NCBI GenBank assembly: GCA_014804185.1
Contig: JAAVAG010000181.1
Coordinates: forward strand, 1-5,135
DNA: 5,135 nt
Source of the DNA: Lachnospiraceae bacterium
GTDB lineage: Bacteria > Bacillota > Clostridia > Lachnospirales > Lachnospiraceae
Reading direction: 5' to 3'
The translations under genes were made by a program, and so were the position numbers. A model generated the notes under the pieces. The model was not told where the DNA came from, made no database searches, and saw nothing but the letters and a program-made list of their open reading frames with translations. How positions within the stretch are numbered: the stretch's first letter is position 1; each line of letters opens with the position of its first letter. This document shows positions 1 through 5,135 of this stretch, in pieces.

Positions 1-213
1 CTGAATTACTACGGAATCGGCCACAGCGAGACGATTGTTTATACCGAGGGAGAGACGGTCACTCTTCCAAAATGCTGTGTGATGATGGAAAAGATGGGAC
101 GTTTCTGCCATTATCTTGTCCACTATGACGGAAAGTTTTATGATTCCAACCTGGGCGTGCAGGATGAATACGACATGAGCAAACTTCTCGGATATCTGGA
201 GGTGGAGGTCTGA
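1..213 (+). CDS. C-terminal 70 codons of an unidentified protein, possibly a papain-like/C39-like cysteine peptidase
   Basis: The reading frame is open from the first base of the window and stops at TGA 211-213; its start lies off the left edge. The visible tail is rich in Tyr, Gly and acidic residues. Its central stretch reads G-R-F-C-H-Y-L-V-H-Y-D-G-K-F-Y-D-S-N (residues 33-50 of the fragment). A His followed by beta-strand residues, a turn at D-G and then Y-D resembles the His and Asp/Asn half of papain-fold enzymes such as C39-like peptidases. The catalytic Cys region would lie upstream and cannot be seen, so this is a weak family guess from motif shape alone. The stop overlaps the start of the next gene (TGATG), which implies co-transcription and probable translational coupling with the membrane protein. 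It could equally be a non-enzymatic protein. Confidence 0.75.
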   Translation: MNYYGIGHSETIVYTEGETVTLPKCCVMMEKMGRFCHYLVHYDGKFYDSNLGVQDEYDMSKLLGYLEVEV

Positions 214-1490
214 TGAATTCAGGTACAGAAAACAAAAAAAGCAAAACAGGCGCCGCCGTTGGGGCGGCGCTTGGCGTGGCCGCGCTGCTTGCGGGAGCTG
301 TTCTGCTTCTGTATTCGCTCCTGGGCAATCGCCTGGAGACAAATGCGGTCAGTCTTGACAGCGCTGAAAAGGCGGATACATACGCCTATGTGCGGATACA
401 ATATATGACAGCCTCCTTTGCGTATTATGAGGCAAGCCGGGACCTGCAGTTTTATATTGCCTTTGACGAGGAGTTTAATGCTGCGATCCTGTGTGTGAAG
501 AATCAGGATCTGCCCCACTATCAGCCCTATATAGACTGGATGTATTCCAGCAGCATTAAAAATGAGCCGGAGGCGGTGAACGCGGCAGGTTACTCACAGA
601 GAATAGACAGCGAATTAAAGAGCATGGTGCTGGATGTGGCGGACGAGGTATTCGGAGAGGGTGTGGTAGACACGTATAATTTCTCGCAGGTTTTCGGAGA
701 CTATTACCTGAATGTGGGGCCGAAAAGCAGCGCCTACGGATATGGCACGGCAGGTATCATACTGATGATCGCCGGGCTTCTTGCGTCGGTGCTGTGCGGC
801 GTGCGTCTGCTTCGCAAAGAAAAGGAGCCGGAGCCGGGATATTCGAATGCGTCTTATGCGGCCGGATCCTTGAGACAGAAGGCGGGGTATATGCCGGAGC
901 AGCCGGGATATATGCAGGGACAGGCAGGATATATGTCAGAGCAGCCGGGATATGTGCCTCAGCAGCAGAATCCCTATGATTATACGTATGCATCACAGAA
1001 TACGGGCGCTGCGGGCTCTTATACCGTACCCTATACGGAGCCGGAAAAGGGCAGCAGGGCGCTGGGAGTTCTGGGGGCCGCAGTCGGAGCGCTTCTGGGA
1101 GGATTGATCTGGGCGGTTGTGGGCGCTTTCGGTCTGATTTCCGGGTGGATCGGGCTGCTTATCGTGGTGATGGCCATCAAGGGATACCAGCTTCTGTCCA
1201 GGCGGGAGAATGATAAATTCGGGACGGTGATCTCGGTAATTCTGGGTCTGATTGTGATCGCTCCGGCGACGTACCTTTCGGGCGCATGGTCTTACTACCG
1301 GGAACTCAATAAAGTAATTCCAGGGTATATCAGTTTCTGGGAGGCGGCAGCGAAGATGCCGGAGTATCTTTCCGAATATAATGAGTGGGGAGCCCTGCTG
1401 CAGAATATGGTGATGGGGTATGTGTTTGCGGGAATTGCGTCGCTGTATTTTGTGGCCGGTATGTTTGGAAAAAACAAAAAAAACAGGTAG
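213..1490 (+). CDS. Six-TM membrane protein with a GY[MV] heptad-repeat linker, function unknown
   Basis: No named family is recognised. The ATG at 213 is favoured by two GGAGG boxes (198-202 and 204-208, the nearer one 4 bases away) and by the one-base overlap with the preceding stop. Hydropathy read by eye gives TM1 ~13-37, an outside domain ~38-176, TM2 ~178-198, a cytoplasmic linker ~199-282, TM3 ~284-306, TM4 ~308-326, TM5 ~337-358, an outside loop ~359-396 and TM6 ~397-418, with both ends inside. Basic clusters (KKSK 8-11, RLLRKEK 198-204, SRREND 329-334, KNKKNR at the end) all fall on the inside face, which supports this topology. TM1 and TM3 have glycine-zipper-like spacing. The linker holds four GY[MV] heptads followed by a Tyr/Gln/Asn-rich stretch. 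TM3-TM6 recall an unnamed four-helix domain that recurs in Clostridia membrane proteins, though no search was possible. A sensing, scaffolding or export role with the upstream gene is inference only. No terminator is seen after the stop. Confidence 0.85.
   Translation: MNSGTENKKSKTGAAVGAALGVAALLAGAVLLLYSLLGNRLETNAVSLDSAEKADTYAYVRIQYMTASFAYYEASRDLQFYIAFDEEFNAAILCVKNQDLPHYQPYIDWMYSSSIKNEPEAVNAAGYSQRIDSELKSMVLDVADEVFGEGVVDTYNFSQVFGDYYLNVGPKSSAYGYGTAGIILMIAGLLASVLCGVRLLRKEKEPEPGYSNASYAAGSLRQKAGYMPEQPGYMQGQAGYMSEQPGYVPQQQNPYDYTYASQNTGAAGSYTVPYTEPEKGSRALGVLGAAVGALLGGLIWAVVGAFGLISGWIGLLIVVMAIKGYQLLSRRENDKFGTVISVILGLIVIAPATYLSGAWSYYRELNKVIPGYISFWEAAAKMPEYLSEYNEWGALLQNMVMGYVFAGIASLYFVAGMFGKNKKNR
885..968 (+). 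repeat. Four tandem 21-base repeats encoding GY[MV]xxQx heptads
   Basis: Residues 225-252 of the membrane protein are four consecutive seven-residue units: GYMPEQP, GYMQGQA, GYMSEQP and GYVPQQQ. At the DNA level each unit opens with GGR-TAT-RTG and carries CAG at codon 6, so this is a genuine 21-base tandem array and not just compositional bias. It lies in the predicted cytoplasmic linker between TM2 and TM3. Pro/Gly/Tyr/Gln-rich repeats of this kind are usually disordered, and copy number can change by slippage without a frameshift because the unit is a multiple of three. Confidence 0.85.
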
Positions 1491-1576
1491 AAAGCCCGGG
1501 AATTTCTGCTGTGAATTTAAAGCGTTTCTAAATTTTATAAAAATCATATTAAATCGCTGCGATATGGTAAAAATAT

Positions 1577-1628
1577 GAAAAAGCAAGGAAACGAGAGAAA
1601 ACAGGAGAAAACAAGAGAATAGAAAGAA
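1577..1628 (+). other. Purine-rich stretch upstream of the groESL promoter
   Basis: The gap 1491-1750 between the membrane protein and groES holds no gene. Its middle is a near-continuous purine run on the + strand. Within it GAGAAAACA occurs twice, at 1595-1603 and 1605-1613, spaced 10 bases apart. A-runs repeated at about one helical turn can curve DNA, and the run ends roughly 20 bases before the -35 box. A 15-codon ORF inside it (1575-1622) has no ribosome binding site and is not called. A role as an upstream promoter element is inference. Confidence 0.35.
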
Positions 1629-1647
1629 CCAGTGGATTTATGTGAAT

Positions 1648-1676
1648 TTGCAAAGACGTATGGATGAAATTATTAT
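1648..1676 (+). promoter_or_regulatory. Sigma-A-type promoter of groESL
   Basis: TTGCAA at 1648-1653 (4 of 6 to TTGACA) and TATTAT at 1671-1676 (5 of 6 to TATAAT) are separated by exactly 17 bases. Transcription would begin near 1683, a few bases before the CIRCE operator at 1689. This puts the operator in the earliest transcribed region, where bound HrcA would block initiation or promoter clearance. Firmicute groESL operons are typically arranged this way. Confidence 0.75.
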
Positions 1677-1688
1677 ATGCTTTAGTTG

Positions 1689-1715
1689 TTAGCACTCAAA
1701 GAAAATGAGTGCTAA
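1689..1715 (+). promoter_or_regulatory. CIRCE operator (HrcA binding site)
   Basis: TTAGCACTC (1689-1697), a 9-base spacer (1698-1706) and GAGTGCTAA (1707-1715) match the CIRCE consensus TTAGCACTC-N9-GAGTGCTAA at all 18 arm positions. HrcA binds this inverted repeat and represses groESL. In the known circuit HrcA needs GroEL to fold into its active form, so unfolded protein that occupies GroEL relieves repression. hrcA itself is not in the window. Confidence 0.97.
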
Positions 1716-1750
1716 CGGGAAAAGAAACGAGAAAATAAGGAGGCATCATT

Positions 1751-2035
1751 ATGAAATTAGCACCTTTAGGGGACAGAGTTGTATTAAAGCATCTGATTGC
1801 AGAGGAGACGACTAAGTCGGGAATCGTTCTTCCGGGGCAGAATAAAGAGAAACCCCAGCAGGCCGAGGTCATCGCGGTAGGTCCTGGCGGAGTTGTGGAC
1901 GGAAAAGAGATCAAGATGGAAGTGAAAGCCGGAGATCAGGTGATTTACTCCAAATATGCGGGAACAGAAGTGAAGATCGAGGATGAAGAATATATCATCG
2001 TAAAACAGAGTGATATCCTGGCAGTTATATGCTAA
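1751..2035 (+). CDS. groES: Co-chaperonin GroES (Cpn10)
   Basis: GroES is the heptameric lid that closes the GroEL cavity after ATP and substrate bind, in the cytoplasm. At 94 residues it has the usual family length. It opens with the classic MKLAPLGDRVVLK strand (residues 1-13). The mobile loop spans about 17-32 and contains the GroEL-contacting hydrophobic tripeptide I-V-L (25-27) followed by P-G. The roof and core motifs V-G-P-G-G (43-47), G-D-x-V-I-Y-S-K-Y-A-G-T (61-72) and the closing E-Y-I-I-V-K-x-S-D-I-L-A-V-I are all in place. The start is set by TAAGGAGG (1736-1743), 7 bases before ATG. It is the first gene of the CIRCE-controlled operon, with groEL 77 bases downstream. One small oddity is that the last residue is Cys, where Glu or a similar polar residue is common. 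Identity is certain. Confidence 0.99.
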   Translation: MKLAPLGDRVVLKHLIAEETTKSGIVLPGQNKEKPQQAEVIAVGPGGVVDGKEIKMEVKAGDQVIYSKYAGTEVKIEDEEYIIVKQSDILAVIC

Positions 2036-2037
2036 AG

Positions 2038-2077
2038 AGAATATCTTCGTTTGATGAGATCAGGCTTGAGATATTCT
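2038..2077 (+). repeat. Inverted repeat in the groES-groEL spacer
   Basis: AGAATATCT (2038-2046) is perfectly complementary to AGATATTCT (2069-2077); one further T-G wobble pair (2047/2068) closes a 20-base loop. The repeat begins three bases after the groES stop and ends 20 bases before the groEL GGAGG box. It lacks a following T-run and is AU-rich, so it is not a good terminator. An mRNA processing or stability element that sets the groES:groEL ratio is possible, because groESL messages are cleaved between the genes in some bacteria (for example Agrobacterium). That role here is inference. Confidence 0.5.
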
Positions 2078-2112
2078 GACTATAAACAATATTATATGGA
2101 GGCGTAAGAGAT

Positions 2113-3735
2113 ATGGCTAAGGAGATTAAATACGGCGCGGAGGCCCGTGCAGCACTGGAATCCGGGGTAAATCAGCTTACTGACACTGTCAGGGTAACGC
2201 TGGGACCCAAAGGAAGAAATGTAGTATTGGATAAGTCTTTCGGCGCTCCGCTGATCACAAATGACGGTGTGACGATTGCGAAAGAGATCGAACTGGAAGA
2301 CGCGTTTGAGAATATGGGTGCACAGCTTGTCAAGGAAGTGGCGACAAAGACCAACGATGTGGCCGGTGACGGAACCACAACGGCAACCGTGCTGGCGCAG
2401 GCTATGGTAAATGCCGGAATGAGAAATCTGGCGGCAGGCGCTAATCCGATTATCCTGAGAAAGGGTATGAAGAAAGCTACCGACTGTGCAGTGGAAGCTA
2501 TCGCAAAGATGAGTTCCAAGGTAAACGGCAAGGAGCATATCGCAAGAGTTGCGGCGATCTCGGCAGGAGACGACGAGGTAGGTCAGCTTGTGGCGGATGC
2601 CATGGAGAAAGTGTCGGGAGACGGCGTTATCACCATTGAAGAGTCCAAGACCATGATGACGGAGCTGGATCTGGTAGAAGGCATGCAGTTTGACAGAGGC
2701 TATATTTCCGCATATATGGCCAGCGATATGGATAAAATGGAGGCAACCTTAGAGAATCCCAGCATTTTGATTACGGATAAGAAAATCTCCAATATTCAGG
2801 AGATTCTGCCTTTGCTGGAGCAGGTGGTACAGTCCGGCGCCAAACTGCTGATCATTGCGGAAGATGTGGAGGGCGAAGCGCTCACTACTCTGATTGTGAA
2901 CAAATTGCGCGGTACATTCAATGTTGTGGCTGTAAAGGCTCCCGGGTATGGCGACAGGAGAAAGGCAATGCTGGAGGATATCGCTGTCCTTACAGGCGGC
3001 CAGGTGATCAGTTCCGAACTGGGACTGGAACTGAAAGAGGCAACTCTTGACCAGCTGGGCCATGCAAAATCCGTAAAGGTACAGAAAGAAAATACGGTTA
3101 TCGTGGACGGCGAGGGAGACAAGGATGCCATCCAGGCCAGAATCGCACAGATCAAGAAACAGATCGAGGAGACTACCTCTGACTTTGATAAAGAGAAACT
3201 GCAGGAGAGGCTGGCAAAACTGGCTGGCGGCGTAGCGGTGATCCGTGTGGGCGCTGCAACAGAGACCGAGATGAAAGAAGCGAAGCTGCGCATGGAAGAC
3301 GCACTGGCTGCAACCAGAGCGGCAGTGGAAGAGGGTATCGTCTGCGGCGGTGGTTCCGCTTATGTCCATGCATCCAAGGAAGTGGCAAAGCTTGCGGCAG
3401 GTCTCTCCGGCGATGAGAAGACCGGTGCGGAGATCGTGCTTAAGGCTCTGGAAGCACCGCTGTATCACATTGTTGCCAACGCAGGCCTGGAGGGCAGCGT
3501 GATTGTCAACAAGGTGAGAGAGTCTGAGGTAGGTGTAGGCTTCGACGCTCTGAAAGAGGAGTATGTGGATATGGTCGGCGCAGGTATCCTGGATCCTGCC
3601 AAGGTTACCAGAAGCGCACTGCAGAACGCTACCAGCGTGGCATCCACACTTCTGACCACGGAGTCTGTTGTGGCAAACATCAAAGAAGAGACACCCGCAA
3701 TGCCCGCAGGTGGCGGAATGGGCGGAATGATGTAA
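2113..3735 (+). CDS. groEL: Chaperonin GroEL (Cpn60)
   Basis: GroEL is the 14-subunit double-ring ATPase that encloses and folds non-native proteins in the cytoplasm, working with the GroES lid. At 540 residues it is full length. The ATP site is intact: T-L-G-P-K-G (29-34), N-D-G-V-T-I-A-K (50-57), G-D-G-T-T-T (85-90), the Asp of M-E-D-A-L (D396, equivalent to E. coli D398, which activates water) and L-D-P-A-K-V (493-498). The chaperonin signature A-A-V-E-E-G-I-V-C-G-G-G is at 403-414. The apical substrate-binding domain runs roughly 190-375, including F-D-R-G-Y-I-S-A-Y (193-201), where a Met follows the last Tyr and E. coli has Phe. The C-terminus has the flexible Gly/Met tail G-G-G-M-G-G-M-M. 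GGAGG at 2098-2102 lies 10 bases before ATG, slightly long. The gene is co-transcribed with groES under CIRCE and ends before a strong hairpin. Nothing suggests truncation or frameshift. Confidence 0.99.
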   Translation: MAKEIKYGAEARAALESGVNQLTDTVRVTLGPKGRNVVLDKSFGAPLITNDGVTIAKEIELEDAFENMGAQLVKEVATKTNDVAGDGTTTATVLAQAMVNAGMRNLAAGANPIILRKGMKKATDCAVEAIAKMSSKVNGKEHIARVAAISAGDDEVGQLVADAMEKVSGDGVITIEESKTMMTELDLVEGMQFDRGYISAYMASDMDKMEATLENPSILITDKKISNIQEILPLLEQVVQSGAKLLIIAEDVEGEALTTLIVNKLRGTFNVVAVKAPGYGDRRKAMLEDIAVLTGGQVISSELGLELKEATLDQLGHAKSVKVQKENTVIVDGEGDKDAIQARIAQIKKQIEETTSDFDKEKLQERLAKLAGGVAVIRVGAATETEMKEAKLRMEDALAATRAAVEEGIVCGGGSAYVHASKEVAKLAAGLSGDEKTGAEIVLKALEAPLYHIVANAGLEGSVIVNKVRESEVGVGFDALKEEYVDMVGAGILDPAKVTRSALQNATSVASTLLTTESVVANIKEETPAMPAGGGMGGMM

Positions 3736-3784
3736 GTTCCAAATTCCATAGAACGATTGCCAATGGGAAAGCATATAACAAAGG

Positions 3785-3817
3785 CCGGAGATCAGGTTTA
3801 CCTGAATCTCCGGTTTT
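3785..3817 (+). terminator. Rho-independent terminator of groESL, possibly bidirectional
   Basis: CCGGAGAT-CAGG (3785-3796), loop TTTA (3797-3800) and CCTG-A-ATCTCCGG (3801-3813) form a 12-bp stem with a single bulged A, followed by TTTT (3814-3817). It lies 49 bases after the groEL stop. On the - strand the same hairpin is preceded by AAAA and followed by CCTTTGTT, a poorer U-run. It could therefore also end the converging transcript, whose last stop codon is at 3833-3835, but less efficiently. Confidence 0.92.
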
Positions 3818-3832
3818 ATCTCATAATTATAA

Positions 3833-5068
3833 TTACATAGAAAGAGTAATTGATTTAATCTTTACACTTGCTACAACATACGTATATGCTCCACCGTTAT
3901 TTCCTGTTATTTTTGCGCAGCATCGAAATGACATAGTGGTATTGACGGTAGTTGAATATGTCCTGTCACTTTCATTATTGTTTTGATTATTACTATTATA
4001 CACTTCGCTTCCGTTTATATAAACCTTACCATGTCGTTCATTGTCATACCAGGCTGTAGTATTTGCCGTGCCGGGTTTTACTATAATTGTAGCTTTCTTA
4101 TATGGTCCAAGGTTAATTGTCAGACTTCCAGTGCTTTCCTGATTAGGTTTGTTCCCAACATATGGAGAATTTACCACGGCAGTCACTCCCACATTCGGGG
4201 TATCTCCGGCTGATAATCCGCTCCAGCTGCCAGTATATGTCATATAAGTGGAATCATGAAGTACATCGATTGTGCTTGCAATCCACAACGCGTACATAGT
4301 AGTGCTCGCAGAAAGGGTAATTGTGGATCCGGCAGCATACTGTGTGCCGCCGGTACTTCCTGCCGCCCATTTCTGAAACGCATAGTTTGTTCTGGTGAAG
4401 CCATTTGTCTGCAACGAAAACGACGGATTTATCACATTTCCGGTATTCCAGTACCTGGTGCCGGTCTGCGCGGCCGTGGAGCCTCCGGTGCTGCCATTGC
4501 CGGAATAGGACAGGGTTATGGTCTGGTAATAGCAGCCATAAAGAGTGCAATTCGAATCTCTGCTGAAAACTACGCCGTTATTATATACAATGCCAGCATT
4601 AGCAGATGCACTGGATGCCCATCCTCTGGCAGTCCAACCACTCAGGGGCGCCTGTCCGAGTGTAAAGGACGGGTTGGCAATTGTCCCATTATTATAATAC
4701 CGGGATCCGGTAGTGTTAGATGCGGCGGAACTGCCGTTATAATAAGTTACTGTAATTGTCTGCCGAAAGACCGCATACAGCGCTATGGGATTATCACTCA
4801 TGTTCTTTTCGGTCAATACAGTTCCATTTGGAGAAGTATCCTCCCTCCAACCCACAAATGTCCAACCGCTCTTTGTGGGAATAAATGTTTTGGGAAAGAG
4901 ACAGGATACACCCTCATCGACTTCTTCTGAGCAAACCTGCCCGCTGTCAACATGGTAAGTACAGATATTTCCTGAAGAATATACTTTTTTGTTTGTGAAG
5001 AAAGCTTTTTTAATTTTTCTGCCCCCTATGCGTAGCTTTGCTTTTTTGTTATCTGAAAATATCGGCAT
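3833..5068 (-). CDS. Probable prophage structural/appendage protein with three InlB-type (Flg_new) beta repeats
   Basis: The 411-residue protein has no signal peptide, membrane segment, LPxTG or other wall anchor. This argues against a secreted surface protein even though its repeats resemble the Listeria-Bacteroides/InlB B-repeat family. Residues 8-33 form a Lys-rich lead ending I-K-K-A-F-F-T-N-K-K-V-Y-S-S-G-N, a motif style I associate with Firmicute phage tail and baseplate-region proteins. Three beta repeats follow at 36-103, 104-182 and 183-264, with the hallmarks G-W-T-F-V-G-W, G-W-T-A-R-G-W and A-L-Y-A-V / T-L-Y-G / T-M-Y-A-L-W. Residues 265-411 form a separate Ser/Thr/Asn-rich, probably all-beta domain of unknown identity with an Asn-rich turn (358-365). 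The start has GGAGG (5079-5075 on the - strand) 6 bases upstream, and the preceding ORF stops one base before it. GC content is strongly uneven along the gene. A virion or tail-tip adhesin is the favoured inference; a cytoplasmic or non-classically exported protein remains possible. Confidence 0.85.
   Translation of the reverse strand: MPIFSDNKKAKLRIGGRKIKKAFFTNKKVYSSGNICTYHVDSGQVCSEEVDEGVSCLFPKTFIPTKSGWTFVGWREDTSPNGTVLTEKNMSDNPIALYAVFRQTITVTYYNGSSAASNTTGSRYYNNGTIANPSFTLGQAPLSGWTARGWASSASANAGIVYNNGVVFSRDSNCTLYGCYYQTITLSYSGNGSTGGSTAAQTGTRYWNTGNVINPSFSLQTNGFTRTNYAFQKWAAGSTGGTQYAAGSTITLSASTTMYALWIASTIDVLHDSTYMTYTGSWSGLSAGDTPNVGVTAVVNSPYVGNKPNQESTGSLTINLGPYKKATIIVKPGTANTTAWYDNERHGKVYINGSEVYNSNNQNNNESDRTYSTTVNTTMSFRCCAKITGNNGGAYTYVVASVKIKSITLSM
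4277..4963 (-). repeat. Three consecutive InlB/Flg_new-like beta repeats (protein-level)
   Basis: By eye the repeats occupy 4760-4963, 4523-4759 and 4277-4522 (N- to C-terminal order on the - strand). The second and third are clearly homologous to each other. Both start T-I-T-[VL]-[TS]-Y, then share T-G-[ST]-R-Y-[YW]-N-x-G-x-[IV]-x-N-P-S-F-[TS]-L and end with a T-[LM]-Y-[GA] strand. The first is more divergent but keeps a V-D-x-G turn, P-K-T-F, G-W-T-F-V-G-W and A-L-Y-A-V-F. Known members of this family are small ubiquitin-like beta folds used as stalks or ligand-contact modules. Confidence 0.75.
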
Positions 5069-5069
5069 C

Positions 5070-5135
5070 TCATTCCTCCGTTATGAAGTACAATGTCTGA
5101 GAAGATTTGTCGTCTGCAGACAGTGCATCATACTC
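5070..5135 (-). CDS. C-terminal 21 codons of a probable phage structural gene
   Basis: Reading the - strand from the right edge, an open frame encodes E-Y-D-A-L-S-A-D-D-K-S-S-Q-T-L-Y-F-I-T-E-E and stops at TGA (5072-5070), a single base before the ATG of the 411-aa gene. The pattern [EA]-Y-x-A-L-x-x-x-D-x-x-T-L-Y-F-I/L is one I recognise from ends and linkers of Firmicute prophage tail-fibre and minor structural proteins. The tight spacing, the shared strand and a GGAGG box inside this ORF's end that serves the next gene indicate one operon. The fragment is short, so the identity is tentative, but the frame and junction are clear. Confidence 0.6.
   Translation of the reverse strand, partial: EYDALSADDKSSQTLYFITEE

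Noticed and set aside
885..968. CRISPR array
   Set aside because: The repeats are directly adjacent 21-base coding units in frame, with no spacers.
1491..1560. Terminator after the membrane-protein gene
   Set aside because: Only short, weak pairings (4 bp, such as ATCG-CTG-CGAT near 1553-1563) occur, and none is followed by a T-run.
993..1586. 197-codon - strand ORF opposite the membrane protein
   Set aside because: It is antisense to a gene with consistent topology and a coupled start. The product is Arg/Pro/His-rich and looks random.
1575..1622. 15-codon Lys/Glu-rich ORF before groES
   Set aside because: It has no ribosome binding site, and its content is explained by the purine-rich stretch.
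2749..3774. 341-codon - strand ORF opposite groEL
   Set aside because: Long antisense frames opposite groEL come from its codon bias. The product is His/Cys/Leu-rich, without motifs or a start context, and groEL is certain.
3833..4276. Diversity-generating retroelement variable region at the 3' end of the repeat gene
   Set aside because: The Asn-rich turn suggested it, but the codons are mainly AAT and not AAC. No C-type-lectin motif is visible, and the window has no template repeat or reverse transcriptase.
4256..4930. 224-codon + strand ORF opposite the repeat gene
   Set aside because: It lies wholly antisense to the 411-aa gene. Its Cys/Gly/Ile-rich product shows no domain, and there is no good ribosome binding site. 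The - strand frame shows clear protein repeats, so this one is a shadow.

Overview
The window looks like chromosome from a Clostridia-type Firmicute, most likely Lachnospiraceae. The reasons are a groES-groEL pair under a perfect CIRCE (HrcA) operator, GGAGG-type ribosome binding sites before every complete gene, mixed GC content, and protein styles recalled from that group. The taxonomic call rests on recognition, not on an alignment.

Left part (1-1490, + strand): the last 70 codons of an unidentified gene, whose C-terminus resembles the His-containing half of a papain-like/C39-like peptidase, overlap by one base (TGATG) with a 425-residue membrane protein. That protein has six predicted membrane segments, an outside domain of about 140 residues, and a cytoplasmic linker carrying four GY[MV] heptads. 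The two genes are probably translationally coupled. The function of the pair is unknown.

Middle part (1491-3817, + strand): a 260-base gap holds a purine-rich stretch, a sigma-A-type promoter and CIRCE, followed by groES (94 aa), a 77-base spacer with a 9-bp inverted repeat, and groEL (540 aa). GroES caps the GroEL double ring, and together they fold proteins in the cytoplasm. HrcA, itself folded by GroEL, would repress the operon through CIRCE. A strong hairpin with a T-run ends the operon.

Right part (3833-5135, - strand): two genes converge on groEL. One is complete at 411 aa, with three InlB/Listeria-Bacteroides-type beta repeats, no signal peptide and no wall anchor. The other is the last 21 codons of a gene ending one base before it. 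Both ends read like structural (tail or appendage) proteins of Firmicute prophages, and the GC content inside the 411-aa gene swings from about 33% to 68%. The most interesting reading is that the right edge of the window enters a prophage or phage-tail-like island whose late operon ends against the groESL terminator. No complete new system can be shown within these 5.1 kb.
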